A stretch of DNA of 7,464 bases from Pseudopedobacter sp043763845 (GCA_043763845.1 JAYULE010000177.1:1-7464), one strand, 5' to 3'. Positions 1-5,654 are shown, counted from the first letter of the stretch. A program made the numbers and translations. Notes: generated by a model not told the origin, from the sequence alone.

Positions 1-258
1 AAAAGTAGAGAGGCTATTATTGAGCAAACATCGGTAGTTGATTTTAAAGGAGGCATACAAAGGGCTTATGTTGACAACATGGAAACCACCATAGCCGCAG
101 ACCCAATTGTGCAATACATGAGCAAACCCGAACTTAAAAAAGCCATAGAAAACACCCGCAAACAAATGGCAACCGCCGCCAAAGAAATGGATTTTTTGGC
201 TGCCGCCAGATTTAGAGATGAAATGTTTGCACTAGAAAAAATGTTAGAAGGGAAGTAG
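1..258 (+). CDS. uvrB: UvrB, excinuclease ABC subunit B (C-terminal 85 residues only)
   Basis: The reading frame is open from the first base to a TAG at 256-258, so only the 3' end of the gene is present; family members are about 670 residues long. The visible part starts inside the last helicase-domain motif (SREAIIEQTSV), continues through a linker with AADPIVQYMSK, and ends in a UVR domain at about residues 45-82 of the fragment, with the typical pattern of AAKEMDFLAAARFRDEM. UvrB is the DNA-loading, damage-verifying subunit of nucleotide excision repair. Its UVR domain is known to contact UvrC (and UvrA through a related region). The fragment shows no frameshift or truncation at its end. 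No clear terminator hairpin follows it before the toxin-antitoxin genes, which lie on the same strand. Confidence 0.93.
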   Translation, partial: KSREAIIEQTSVVDFKGGIQRAYVDNMETTIAADPIVQYMSKPELKKAIENTRKQMATAAKEMDFLAAARFRDEMFALEKMLEGK

Positions 259-299
259 GTGTTTGGTTGCGGGTTTAAGATTTAAATATAATTTTAATT

Positions 300-316
300 T
301 ACGTTATATATACGTA
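300..316. promoter_or_regulatory. Possible operator/promoter of the toxin-antitoxin pair
   Basis: An inverted repeat with arms TACGT and ACGTA, separated by TATATAT, lies 29 bases upstream of the antitoxin ATG. It abuts and partly overlaps GTACTTTG (314-321), a weak match to the Bacteroidota -7 element TAnnTTTG. Antitoxins of the ribbon-helix-helix class usually bind short inverted repeats at their own promoter, so this is a reasonable autoregulatory site. The -33 element is poor (only T-rich sequence around 291-295). The assignment is inference from position and symmetry. Confidence 0.35.
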
Positions 317-345
317 CTTTGCCGCAGTTAAATTTTATAGAAAAT

Positions 346-627
346 ATGCAAACATTAGAAAAAGCAAGATTTGATGCAAAGTTATCAAAAGCACAAAAAG
401 ATTTTTTTGAATATGCTGCAAACATTGGTGGTTACCGGTCTTTAACAGATTTTGTAGTTGCTTCTGTACAAGAAAAAGCCAATAAAATAGTAGAGCAAAA
501 CAGCAAAATTTCATTATCAAAAAAAGGCCAGCAATTATTTTTTAACGAAATAATTAATCCTACTAAACCCAATAATGCTTTATTAAATGCGGTTAAGATT
601 TATAATCAAACAAATGATAGTAAATGA
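346..627 (+). CDS. DUF1778/TacA-like ribbon-helix-helix antitoxin
   Basis: This 93-residue protein is the likely antitoxin of the GNAT toxin encoded immediately downstream. Residues 3-12 would form the DNA-binding beta strand of a ribbon-helix-helix fold, and residues 15-28 and 33-47 its two helices, joined by GGYRS; SLTDFVVAS is typical of DUF1778. The C-terminal tail (about 56-86) has the family pattern LS..G..F...I..P.KPN..L..A, the segment that in TacA-type antitoxins wraps and inhibits the toxin. The ATG at 346 is preferred over an in-frame TTG at 319. The TTG overlaps the candidate -7 promoter element, and the nine extra residues it would add do not belong to the fold. The stop overlaps the toxin start (ATGA), so translation is probably coupled. 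Self-repression through the inverted repeat at 300-316 is likely but inferred. Confidence 0.85.
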   Translation: MQTLEKARFDAKLSKAQKDFFEYAANIGGYRSLTDFVVASVQEKANKIVEQNSKISLSKKGQQLFFNEIINPTKPNNALLNAVKIYNQTNDSK

Positions 628-1121
628 GTTATGTAACGGTTCTTTTAGAGAGCAGTCATCAAAAAAGCAATTTTTTTTGTGGTACAAGTATGTTAGATAC
701 CTATTTGCACAAACAAGCTAAACAAGATATAAAAAGGCATTTAGCTGCTTGTTTTGTGATGCTTGATAATAACCAAGTTAAAGGATATTATACGCTTTCT
801 AACTCAAGCATTGATAGAGAAATTGTAGCTGATGATATAAAAAACAAACTTCCGCCATCGTACCAAAACCTACCCGTAACGTTACTGGGACGGTTGGCAA
901 GAGATTTAAAATATAATAACCAGCGATTAGGCGAAACCTTGTTAATAGATGCTTTAAAAAGAAGTTACTCTACTAGTTTTACAATTGCCTCAATGGCTGT
1001 AATTGTTAACCCTATTGATGATGTGGCTATAAATTTTTATTTAAAATATGGGTTTATAAAAATACCCGATACCGATAAAATGTTTATGAGTATGACACAT
1101 ATTGCTCAACTATTTAAATAA
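624..1121 (+). CDS. TacT-like GNAT acetyltransferase toxin
   Basis: This 165-residue protein matches the GNAT toxins that pair with DUF1778 antitoxins. Known members (TacT, AtaT, ItaT) acetylate the amino group of aminoacyl-tRNAs and so stop translation. The N-terminal hallmark FFCGTSMLDTYLHKQAKQD is at 17-35. The core is at 88-113 (LLGRLARDLKY, then NNQRLGETLLIDALKRS), covering beta-4 and the acetyl-CoA pyrophosphate loop. The C-terminal motif INFYLKYGF is at 136-144; its Y139 corresponds by position to the catalytic tyrosine of TacT. In the pyrophosphate loop the usual Q-G-x-G-x-G/A is N-N-Q-R-L-G-E, keeping only the later glycine. The gene begins four bases before the antitoxin stop. No truncation is seen. 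Which tRNA or other substrate it modifies cannot be told from the sequence. Confidence 0.87.
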   Translation: MSYVTVLLESSHQKSNFFCGTSMLDTYLHKQAKQDIKRHLAACFVMLDNNQVKGYYTLSNSSIDREIVADDIKNKLPPSYQNLPVTLLGRLARDLKYNNQRLGETLLIDALKRSYSTSFTIASMAVIVNPIDDVAINFYLKYGFIKIPDTDKMFMSMTHIAQLFK

Positions 1122-1142
1122 TTTATGGTAAAAAATAGCCGC

Positions 1143-1220
1143 CGAAAAATTCTATCAATCTTAAAAATTCACAAATGCAATCGAAAAATTCTATCAATCT
1201 TAAAAATTCACAAATGCAAT
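1143..1220. repeat. Perfect 39-bp tandem duplication
   Basis: Two adjacent copies, 1143-1181 and 1182-1220, are identical over all 39 bases. Each starts CGAAAAATTCTATCAATC and ends CACAAATGCAAT. There is no spacer between them, so this is not a CRISPR array. The copies begin 21 bases after the toxin stop codon. Complete identity suggests a recent duplication by slippage or unequal exchange. No third copy was seen in the window. Confidence 0.95.
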
Positions 1221-1403
1221 AAATTTAAACGCGGTGTGAATTAAAAATATACTGGTAGTAATAACACTATTTAAAAGTAGGTAAAACTTTTATTATGGAT
1301 TTAAAAACAAGCCAATTTTAAAATAAAAACCACTGATAACCTGAGTTTGATTATTAAACTATAGTATAATTTGCTGTAAATCAATGTTATTTTCGATTTT
1401 AAA

Positions 1404-1532
1404 GCGTTAACGACGGTAGTGGCATCCTTTTTTTTCGCCGAATCTCCCCCTTTGGGGGTCGGGGGGATAGACAAATAAAAAAAGATACAGCAAACGGCGT
1501 GTTACCTTGCCTACCGGCAGGCAGGAAACGCC
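1404..1532. repeat. Fold-back interspersed repeat element, about 129 bp
   Basis: The segment is bounded by GCGTT (1404-1408) and AACGC (1527-1531), which are inverted copies of each other. Inside it, a T8 tract preceded by GGCATCC (1421-1435) faces an A7 tract followed by GATACAGC (1477-1491), forming an imperfect long stem. A GC-rich hairpin sits near the centre, CCCCC-TTT-GGGGG (1446-1458), followed by a second G6 run at 1461-1466. A second hairpin near the right end pairs about 7 bp (1506-1512 with 1519-1525) around ACCGGC, and GGCGT (1496-1500) pairs with ACGCC (1528-1532) around it. I recall similar sequences (CCTGCCTGCCGGTAGGCA and CCCCCTTTGGGGG hairpins) scattered between genes in Bacteroidota genomes, but I cannot search here. 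It encodes nothing. Confidence 0.65.
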
Positions 1533-1697
1533 CAAATCATAATCAAAAATATAATAAACAATGTTTTAATAATCGAGCTTAATAATAAATTTCATATAGT
1601 TGATTATCAAATACATGATTTTAATAATAACACATTTATAAATTGTGATATAAAAAATTTAATTACAATTAAAAAACCTAAAATAGCACTCCAAACA

Positions 1698-2588
1698 ATG
1701 CTCCAAACCAATGCAACCTTATTACTACACACACCAGCCCAACTGGGCGAGGGTGCAATTTGGGATAGCCAAACCCAACTTTTATACTGGGTTGATATTA
1801 ACGGCAAAACGGTAAATATTTACAATCCTACCCAAAAAACTAATACCTGTTTTAATGTATTTAAAAGACCCGGTACCGTAGTTCCCATTGATAGTGAAAA
1901 TGTTTTAGTGGCATTAGAGGACGGTTTAATTACCTTAAATATACATACTGGCAAAATTGTGTACCAGCTACAAACACCACAATTTGAAACAAACAGTTTG
2001 CGTTTTAATGATGGAAAATGCGATAAAAATGGTCGCTTTTGGGTGGGCACAATGGATTTAAATGCTAAAAAAGAAGCAGGTGTTTTATACAGTTTACAAA
2101 ACAATTTTAAATTAAAGCCAGAAGTATTGAAAACTACTATTTCTAACGGGATTGCTTGGAATGCCGATGACACAAAAATGTATTACATTGATACAACTAC
2201 CAGCAATATTTCTTGTTTCGATTATGATTTATTAACTGGAAACATTAACAACCGAACCGAAATTATTGCCATAAACCCCAAATTAGGTTACCCAGATGGA
2301 ATGACAATTGATAACCAAGGTATGCTTTGGGTTGCCCTCTGGGATGGTTTTGCCGTTGCTTGTTTTAATCCAAATACTGGCGAAATTTTACACAAAATAA
2401 ATATTCCTGCTCCAAAAGTTACTTCTTGTGCCTTTGGCGGATCAAATTTGGATATCCTATATATTACCACAGCTCGTGTAGATATGAGTGCCGCAGAATT
2501 GGAAAAATACCCTTTAAGTGGCAGTTTATTTTATGCAAAAATAGGCACATTAGGGGTAAAAGCTAATGCTTTCAAAATGAGCTTTTAA
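1698..2588 (+). CDS. SMP-30/gluconolactonase/regucalcin-family sugar lactonase
   Basis: This 296-residue protein has the length and spacing of the SMP-30/LRE family, six-bladed beta-propeller hydrolases that open sugar lactones (for example gluconolactone or L-arabinonolactone) with a divalent metal. The metal ligands line up with those known in regucalcin: E18 in QLGEGAIWD, N150 in ISNGIAWN and D200 in YPDGMTID. R102 and N104 in LRFNDGKCD (101-109) match the substrate-contact region, and GRFWVGTMD follows at 112-120. The near-terminal segment DILYITTAR (252-260) is also characteristic. There is no signal peptide, so it should be cytoplasmic. The ATG at 1698 fits the family N-terminus. The gene stands alone between the repeat region and a convergent minus-strand cluster, so context does not reveal its sugar substrate. 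Confidence 0.93.
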   Translation: MLQTNATLLLHTPAQLGEGAIWDSQTQLLYWVDINGKTVNIYNPTQKTNTCFNVFKRPGTVVPIDSENVLVALEDGLITLNIHTGKIVYQLQTPQFETNSLRFNDGKCDKNGRFWVGTMDLNAKKEAGVLYSLQNNFKLKPEVLKTTISNGIAWNADDTKMYYIDTTTSNISCFDYDLLTGNINNRTEIIAINPKLGYPDGMTIDNQGMLWVALWDGFAVACFNPNTGEILHKINIPAPKVTSCAFGGSNLDILYITTARVDMSAAELEKYPLSGSLFYAKIGTLGVKANAFKMSF

Positions 2589-2592
2589 ACAA

Positions 2593-2608
2593 TTGATTTT
2601 TAAATCAA
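2593..2608. repeat. AT-rich inverted repeat after the lactonase gene
   Basis: TTGATTT and AAATCAA form a perfect inverted repeat separated by only two bases, five bases after the lactonase stop codon. It could be a weak transcription end signal, but there is no T tract directly after it, so terminator function is doubtful. Confidence 0.3.
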
Positions 2609-2650
2609 GGGCATGTAGACTACTCGGAGTTTTAATTTAAAGAAGTTTTA

Positions 2651-2695
2651 AACAAAAAAAAACAAAAATTCACATCACAAAATTTAAATTTTGTG
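2651..2695 (-). terminator. Candidate terminator of the minus-strand cluster
   Basis: A perfect 20-base palindrome (2676-2695, CACAAAAT-TTAA-ATTTTGTG) contains the rfaE2 stop codon. On the minus strand it is followed within about six bases by a T-rich run (complement of 2651-2669, including nine consecutive T). The stem is 8 bp but has only two G-C pairs, so it would be weak. The arrangement between two convergent genes fits a terminator. Confidence 0.45.
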
Positions 2696-3184
2696 AGCAT
2701 CAATAATTCGTTTTTCTATTGCCGATGTTGAGTAACCTTCTATAAATGCAACCGTTGCAACCTCTCCACCATTGTTAATTACAACATCTGCCCCTACAAT
2801 TTGTTCGATTGTATAATCAGCACCTTTAACTAATACATTGGGTTTAACATGGTTTATAAGGTTAGTTGGGGTTTCTTCGTCAAAAATAATTACCGCATCA
2901 ACAAAAAAAAGTGAGGCTAATAAATGGCTTCTGCTAAGCTCATTGTTTATTGGGCGGGTATTGCCTTTTAATTTCTGGGTTGATGCATCAGAGTTTAAAC
3001 CAATTACCAACTTAGTGCCCATATCGGCTGCTTTGCTTAAATAATCTATATGGCCTAAATGCAAAATATCGAAACAGCCATTTGTAAAAACTATTTTTTG
3101 CTGCAAAAACCGCCAAATATTTAGTTGATGATAAATTGTTGGGAGTGTAAAGATTTTAGATTTTATAATTTCTAAGTTTTGCAT
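2684..3184 (-). CDS. rfaE2: RfaE2-type D-glycero-beta-D-manno-heptose 1-phosphate adenylyltransferase
   Basis: This 166-residue protein is a stand-alone nucleotidyltransferase matching the C-terminal half of E. coli HldE (RfaE domain II). The family transfers AMP from ATP to heptose 1-phosphate, giving ADP-heptose for the LPS inner core. The ATP-binding signature FTNGCFDILHLGH is at 33-45 with the HxGH motif at 42-45. LKGNTRPIN follows at 72-80, and VKGADYTIEQIVGADVV at 119-135, where KGADY is typical of this family. YSTSAIEKRI at 151-160 is the second nucleotide-binding motif. Residues 1-30 form an extra N-terminal helix region usual for stand-alone bacterial versions. No kinase domain is fused, so a separate HldA-type kinase would be expected elsewhere. 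It lies downstream of the YbhN gene on the same strand, separated by 128 bases that include repeats. I see no clear promoter of its own. Confidence 0.9.
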   Translation of the reverse strand: MQNLEIIKSKIFTLPTIYHQLNIWRFLQQKIVFTNGCFDILHLGHIDYLSKAADMGTKLVIGLNSDASTQKLKGNTRPINNELSRSHLLASLFFVDAVIIFDEETPTNLINHVKPNVLVKGADYTIEQIVGADVVINNGGEVATVAFIEGYSTSAIEKRIIDAHKI

Positions 3185-3232
3185 ATAAAAGTGATTTTAA
3201 TTATGTCCTGTTTATATTATTTAATATTATCT

Positions 3233-3304
3233 AAGTAAACCGCCCGAAGCTTGTTGCCCAAAGCAATTTACTCACTAGAAGTAAACCGCCCAAAGCTGGT
3301 TGCC
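3233..3304. repeat. Two direct copies of a 26-bp sequence
   Basis: Copies at 3233-3258 and 3279-3304 start AAGTAAACCGCCC and end GTTGCC; they match at 24 of 26 positions and are separated by 20 bases. They sit between rfaE2 and the YbhN gene. They merge into the GGGC-rich block at 3321-3363, suggesting a small array of one repeat family. Confidence 0.85.
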
Positions 3305-3312
3305 AGTAGGGT

Positions 3313-3363
3313 TCAAACAGCCCGTTGCCCGAAAGCCCGAGGCTCGCTGCCCATAGCCCGTGG
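3313..3363 (-). repeat. GGGC-rich degenerate repeat that encodes a protein tail
   Basis: On the minus strand the motif GGGC recurs five times in about 45 bases (ACGGGCTAT, GGGCAGC, TCGGGCTTT, CGGGCAA, CGGGCTG), much richer in G+C than everything around it. Similar AGCTT/GGGC pieces occur in the two 26-bp copies next to it. The block overlaps the last 16 codons and the stop of the YbhN gene. I recall such GGGC repeats at gene ends in Bacteroidota, but I cannot verify that here. Confidence 0.6.
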
Positions 3364-4323
3364 CTTCCTTAAAATCAAAAATAAACTTAAAAAACCAAAC
3401 CCAACAATTATAATAGTTTGCGACGAATGCATAAGTGTAGCCAAAGTTATGCCACTTGCACCACTTATACCATAAAATTGCAATGCCTTGGTAACCATAA
3501 AATGAAAAGCACCAATACCACCTTGTACGGGCGCTATCATACCCAAACTAGCAAATACAATTACGCAAAAAGCAGCAGATAGGCCTAAATGGCTTGTTGC
3601 TTGCAAAGCAAAAAAAGCAACATACACCGAAGATATATACAGCCCCCAAATTAATACTGTATAAGCAACAAAAAGCCAGGGGTTTTTTAATTTTAAAATA
3701 GAAGATAGCCCTTTTTTTAAATCATATAAAAAACTTAAACCCTTTATTACCCATTTATGGGTATCGTTTTTTTTAATAAACCAATAAACTAAAACAAACA
3801 AAATAAAAAGTGAAGCCAAAACAATTAAAAACACAATAAAATTAAATGTAGTTGATTGTAGCAATTGTTTTAAAAACACAAATATAAGTTGAAATTGTAG
3901 CGCAATTGTAAATAACGTTACCAATAATAAACTTAATAAATCAATTAAACGTTCGGTAATAACGGTACCAAAAAGTTGAGTAAAACTAAGGTTTACTTTT
4001 TTGGTTAGTACTCCGCAACGGCTAACCTCGCCCAAACGTGGAAATGCCAAATTGGCTAAGTAACCCACCATTAAAGCATAAAATGTAGCATTTATTTTTA
4101 CTGGTTTGCCCAACGCATTTATTAACATTTGCCAACGTAAAGCTCTAACAAAATGTGCAAATAAAACCAGAGTTGCCGACATGGTTACCCAATAATAATT
4201 GGCATTTTTAATTTCGGAAAATATTTGTTGTTGGTTTTGCCCTCTAAAAACTAGGTATACAGCCAATATCCCCAAAAGGAAAAGGAAAAAATATTTTAAA
4301 CCCGTTTTAAAAGTTAAATTCAA
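3313..4323 (-). CDS. YbhN/UPF0104-family (lysylphosphatidylglycerol synthase TM region) membrane protein
   Basis: This 336-residue integral membrane protein has about seven or eight hydrophobic segments, at roughly 10-27, 45-62, 80-95, 120-150, 160-183, 215-240, 248-270 and 295-317. The family signature GYLANLAFPRLGEVSR is at 87-102, and APVQGGIGAFHF (264-275) is the second conserved stretch. The family is related to the flippase half of MprF and is named for it; the exact substrate of stand-alone members is generally not known. There is no lysyltransferase domain. The likely start is TTG at 4323, nine bases after the panD stop, because no ATG is near and the first membrane helix begins at residue 8. 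Close spacing means it is probably cotranscribed with panD. The last 16 residues (PRAMGSEPRAFGQRAV) are encoded by the GGGC-rich repeat and are unlikely to be part of the ancestral protein. Confidence 0.88.
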   Translation of the reverse strand: MNLTFKTGLKYFFLFLLGILAVYLVFRGQNQQQIFSEIKNANYYWVTMSATLVLFAHFVRALRWQMLINALGKPVKINATFYALMVGYLANLAFPRLGEVSRCGVLTKKVNLSFTQLFGTVITERLIDLLSLLLVTLFTIALQFQLIFVFLKQLLQSTTFNFIVFLIVLASLFILFVLVYWFIKKNDTHKWVIKGLSFLYDLKKGLSSILKLKNPWLFVAYTVLIWGLYISSVYVAFFALQATSHLGLSAAFCVIVFASLGMIAPVQGGIGAFHFMVTKALQFYGISGASGITLATLMHSSQTIIIVGFGFLSLFLILRKPRAMGSEPRAFGQRAV

Positions 4324-4332
4324 ATTAGGGTT

Positions 4333-4683
4333 TTATAAAATAAGTTTATTGTCTTCATCGGGGAAAACTAAAAAAGGCTGGTAGGTTTTTGCTTCTTCAA
4401 ACTCCATTTGGGCATAGGATACAATAATTACCACATCGCCAATTTGAGCCAACCTTGCACAAGCACCATTTAGGCAAATAATACCTGTTCCTCTTTCACC
4501 TTTAATAATATAAGTTTCGAAACGTTGGCCGTTATTGTTATTTACAACTTGTACCTTTTCGTTAGGTATTAGGTTTGCAGCATCTAACAAGTCGGCATCA
4601 ATAGTAATGCTACCTACATAATTTAATTCGGCTTGGGTAATACGTACCCTATGAATTTTAGATTTAAGAACTTCTATAATCAT
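4333..4683 (-). CDS. panD: Aspartate 1-decarboxylase PanD
   Basis: This 116-residue protein is a pyruvoyl-dependent decarboxylase proenzyme. It makes beta-alanine from L-aspartate, which PanC then joins to pantoate. The self-cleavage site G24-S25 (YVGSITID) is at the same position as in E. coli, and processing would convert S25 to the pyruvoyl group. Other active-site residues fall at their usual numbers: K9, R54, T57 and Y58 (QRFETY), and N72 in CLNGACARL. Length is close to the E. coli enzyme (126). The ATG at 4683 gives the canonical N-terminus MIIEVLKSKIHRVRIT. It follows panC by 34 bases and precedes the YbhN gene by nine, on the same strand, so an operon is likely. Nothing appears missing. 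Confidence 0.97.
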   Translation of the reverse strand: MIIEVLKSKIHRVRITQAELNYVGSITIDADLLDAANLIPNEKVQVVNNNNGQRFETYIIKGERGTGIICLNGACARLAQIGDVVIIVSYAQMEFEEAKTYQPFLVFPDEDNKLIL

Positions 4684-4717
4684 TTTGCAAATCTAAAAAA
4701 TTATAATTTAGTATAAG

Positions 4718-5557
4718 TTAATCTAAAATCATATTATCAATTAAACGGGTGTTGCCCACAAAAGCGGCAACTAAAGCAATGGCGTTTTGGGTATTATTAC
4801 CCTGCAAAGGTTGTAAAGTATTTTTATCGCAAATTTCTAAATATTCTAGCTTAACATCGGTTAAACCAATAAACATTTGTTTTGCATTAGTAAGTAATGG
4901 CGTTATTTGTGTGGTAGCAAAATTTTGTTTAATATAAAATAAGCATTCTATTAAAATTAAGGCTTTCTTTTTCTGCGAGTTACTAAGGTGAATATTTCTC
5001 GAACTCATAGCTAAACCATTACCTTCTCTAATAATTGTGCAGCATTCTAATTTAATTGGGATACTAAAAAAGTTAACCATTTGCTGAACCACTAAAAATT
5101 GCTGAAAATCTTTTTGACCAAAAAAAGCCATTGTTGCAGGTATAACTGTAAAAAGTTTATATACAATTTGTGTAACACCTTTAAAATGACCTTGACGGTA
5201 TGCTCCCTCCAATGTATTTGCTAAACTACCTAAATTATAATCCCAAATTTCGCCGGCGGTATACATTTCTGTTTTCGAGGGTAAAAAAAGAACATCGCAA
5301 CCCACACTTTTAAGCATTTGTATATCTAAAATAATGGGCTGCGGATAATTTTCTAAATCTTTAGGATTGTTAAATTGTGTAGGATTAACAAAAATGGTAG
5401 CAATGGTAAGATGATTTATAGCCTTAGATTTTTGTAGTAACGATAAATGCCCAGCATGTAAAGCACCCATTGTAGGCACCAAACCCATACTTTTACCTAA
5501 TGCTTTTTGTGTAAGCACAAAATTGTTAATAGCGGTTTTGGTTTTAAAAACTTGCAA
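4718..5557 (-). CDS. panC: Pantoate-beta-alanine ligase (pantothenate synthetase) PanC
   Basis: This protein condenses pantoate with beta-alanine, using ATP through a pantoyl-adenylate, to give pantothenate. From the chosen start it is 279 residues, the usual family length. The ATP-binding motif VPTMGALHAGH is at 27-37 (H34 and H37 as in E. coli). NPTQF (58-62) and FGQKDFQQ (146-153) line the pantoate site, and the second ATP motif MSSRN is at 184-188. I chose the TTG at 5557 because it gives the normal N-terminus (M)QVFKTKTAINNF. An upstream TTG at 5587 would lie ahead of the expected transcription start set by the promoter at 5575-5605. The leader would then be only about 10-15 bases. It heads the panC-panD-YbhN cluster and diverges from the glycogen-synthase-like gene. 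Confidence 0.96.
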   Translation of the reverse strand: MQVFKTKTAINNFVLTQKALGKSMGLVPTMGALHAGHLSLLQKSKAINHLTIATIFVNPTQFNNPKDLENYPQPIILDIQMLKSVGCDVLFLPSKTEMYTAGEIWDYNLGSLANTLEGAYRQGHFKGVTQIVYKLFTVIPATMAFFGQKDFQQFLVVQQMVNFFSIPIKLECCTIIREGNGLAMSSRNIHLSNSQKKKALILIECLFYIKQNFATTQITPLLTNAKQMFIGLTDVKLEYLEICDKNTLQPLQGNNTQNAIALVAAFVGNTRLIDNMILD

Positions 5558-5574
5558 TAAAATAAAAATTTGCG

Positions 5575-5605
5575 CAAATGTGAACAATAACTTCCTTATA
5601 ACAAA
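5575..5605 (-). promoter_or_regulatory. panC promoter, Bacteroidota sigma-ABfr-like
   Basis: On the minus strand TTTG (complement of 5602-5605) is followed by 19 bases and then CACATTTG (complement of 5575-5582). This fits the pattern TTTG-N19-TAnnTTTG with one mismatch in the TA. The -7 element ends 17 bases before the chosen panC TTG start. Transcription should begin roughly between 5563 and 5570. Confidence 0.65.
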
Positions 5606-5622
5606 ACCATTATTTTATAACC

Positions 5623-5654
5623 TTTGAAAAATTGTAATATTTTCACTACATTTG
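5623..5654 (+). promoter_or_regulatory. Promoter of the glycogen-synthase-like gene
   Basis: TTTG (5623-5626), 20 bases and TACATTTG (5647-5654) match the Bacteroidota consensus TTTG-N19/20-TAnnTTTG without a mismatch in either box. The ATG of the gene lies 48 bases after the -7 box, giving an untranslated leader of about 40 bases. The -33 boxes of this promoter and the divergent panC promoter are 17 bases apart. Confidence 0.75.

Larger units (their letters stand above)
1122..1697. other. 576-base gene-free region with two repeat structures
   Basis: No convincing coding frame is seen on either strand between the toxin gene and the SMP-30 gene. The region contains the 39-bp tandem duplication (1143-1220) and the fold-back repeat (1404-1532), described separately. 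The stretches 1221-1403 and 1533-1697 are plain AT-rich DNA in which I found no RNA gene, strong promoter or coding signal. A promoter for the lactonase gene should lie in 1533-1697, but no TAnnTTTG match is evident there. Confidence 0.7.

Noticed and set aside
319..345. In-frame TTG start for the antitoxin, nine codons upstream of the ATG
   Set aside because: The TTG overlaps the candidate -7 promoter box, and the extra residues are not part of the ribbon-helix-helix fold; the ATG at 346 is more likely.
671..678. T8 tract in the toxin gene as a phase-variation switch
   Set aside because: The tract encodes normal codons of the conserved FFCG motif, and runs of this length are common in AT-rich DNA; there is no evidence of length variation.
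1143..1220. CRISPR array
   Set aside because: There are only two copies, directly abutting with no spacer, and no cas genes are in the window.
1607..1807. Small minus-strand frame of 66 codons overlapping the lactonase start
   Set aside because: It is mostly antisense to the lactonase gene, has no recognisable motif and shows no promoter.
1820..2173. Minus-strand frame of 117 codons inside the lactonase gene
   Set aside because: It lies wholly opposite a well-supported gene and its product resembles no known family; it is a shadow frame.
3215..3228. AT-only inverted repeat ATATTA-TT-TAATAT upstream of rfaE2
   Set aside because: Short palindromes made only of A and T are expected by chance at this base composition, and no T tract or promoter box accompanies it.
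3251..3475. Plus-strand frame of 74 codons across the repeat block
   Set aside because: It is antisense to the end of the YbhN gene and largely made of repeat sequence; there is no coding support.
5558..5587. Longer PanC starting at the TTG at 5587
   Set aside because: The extra ten residues are not seen in the family and would lie upstream of the predicted transcription start.
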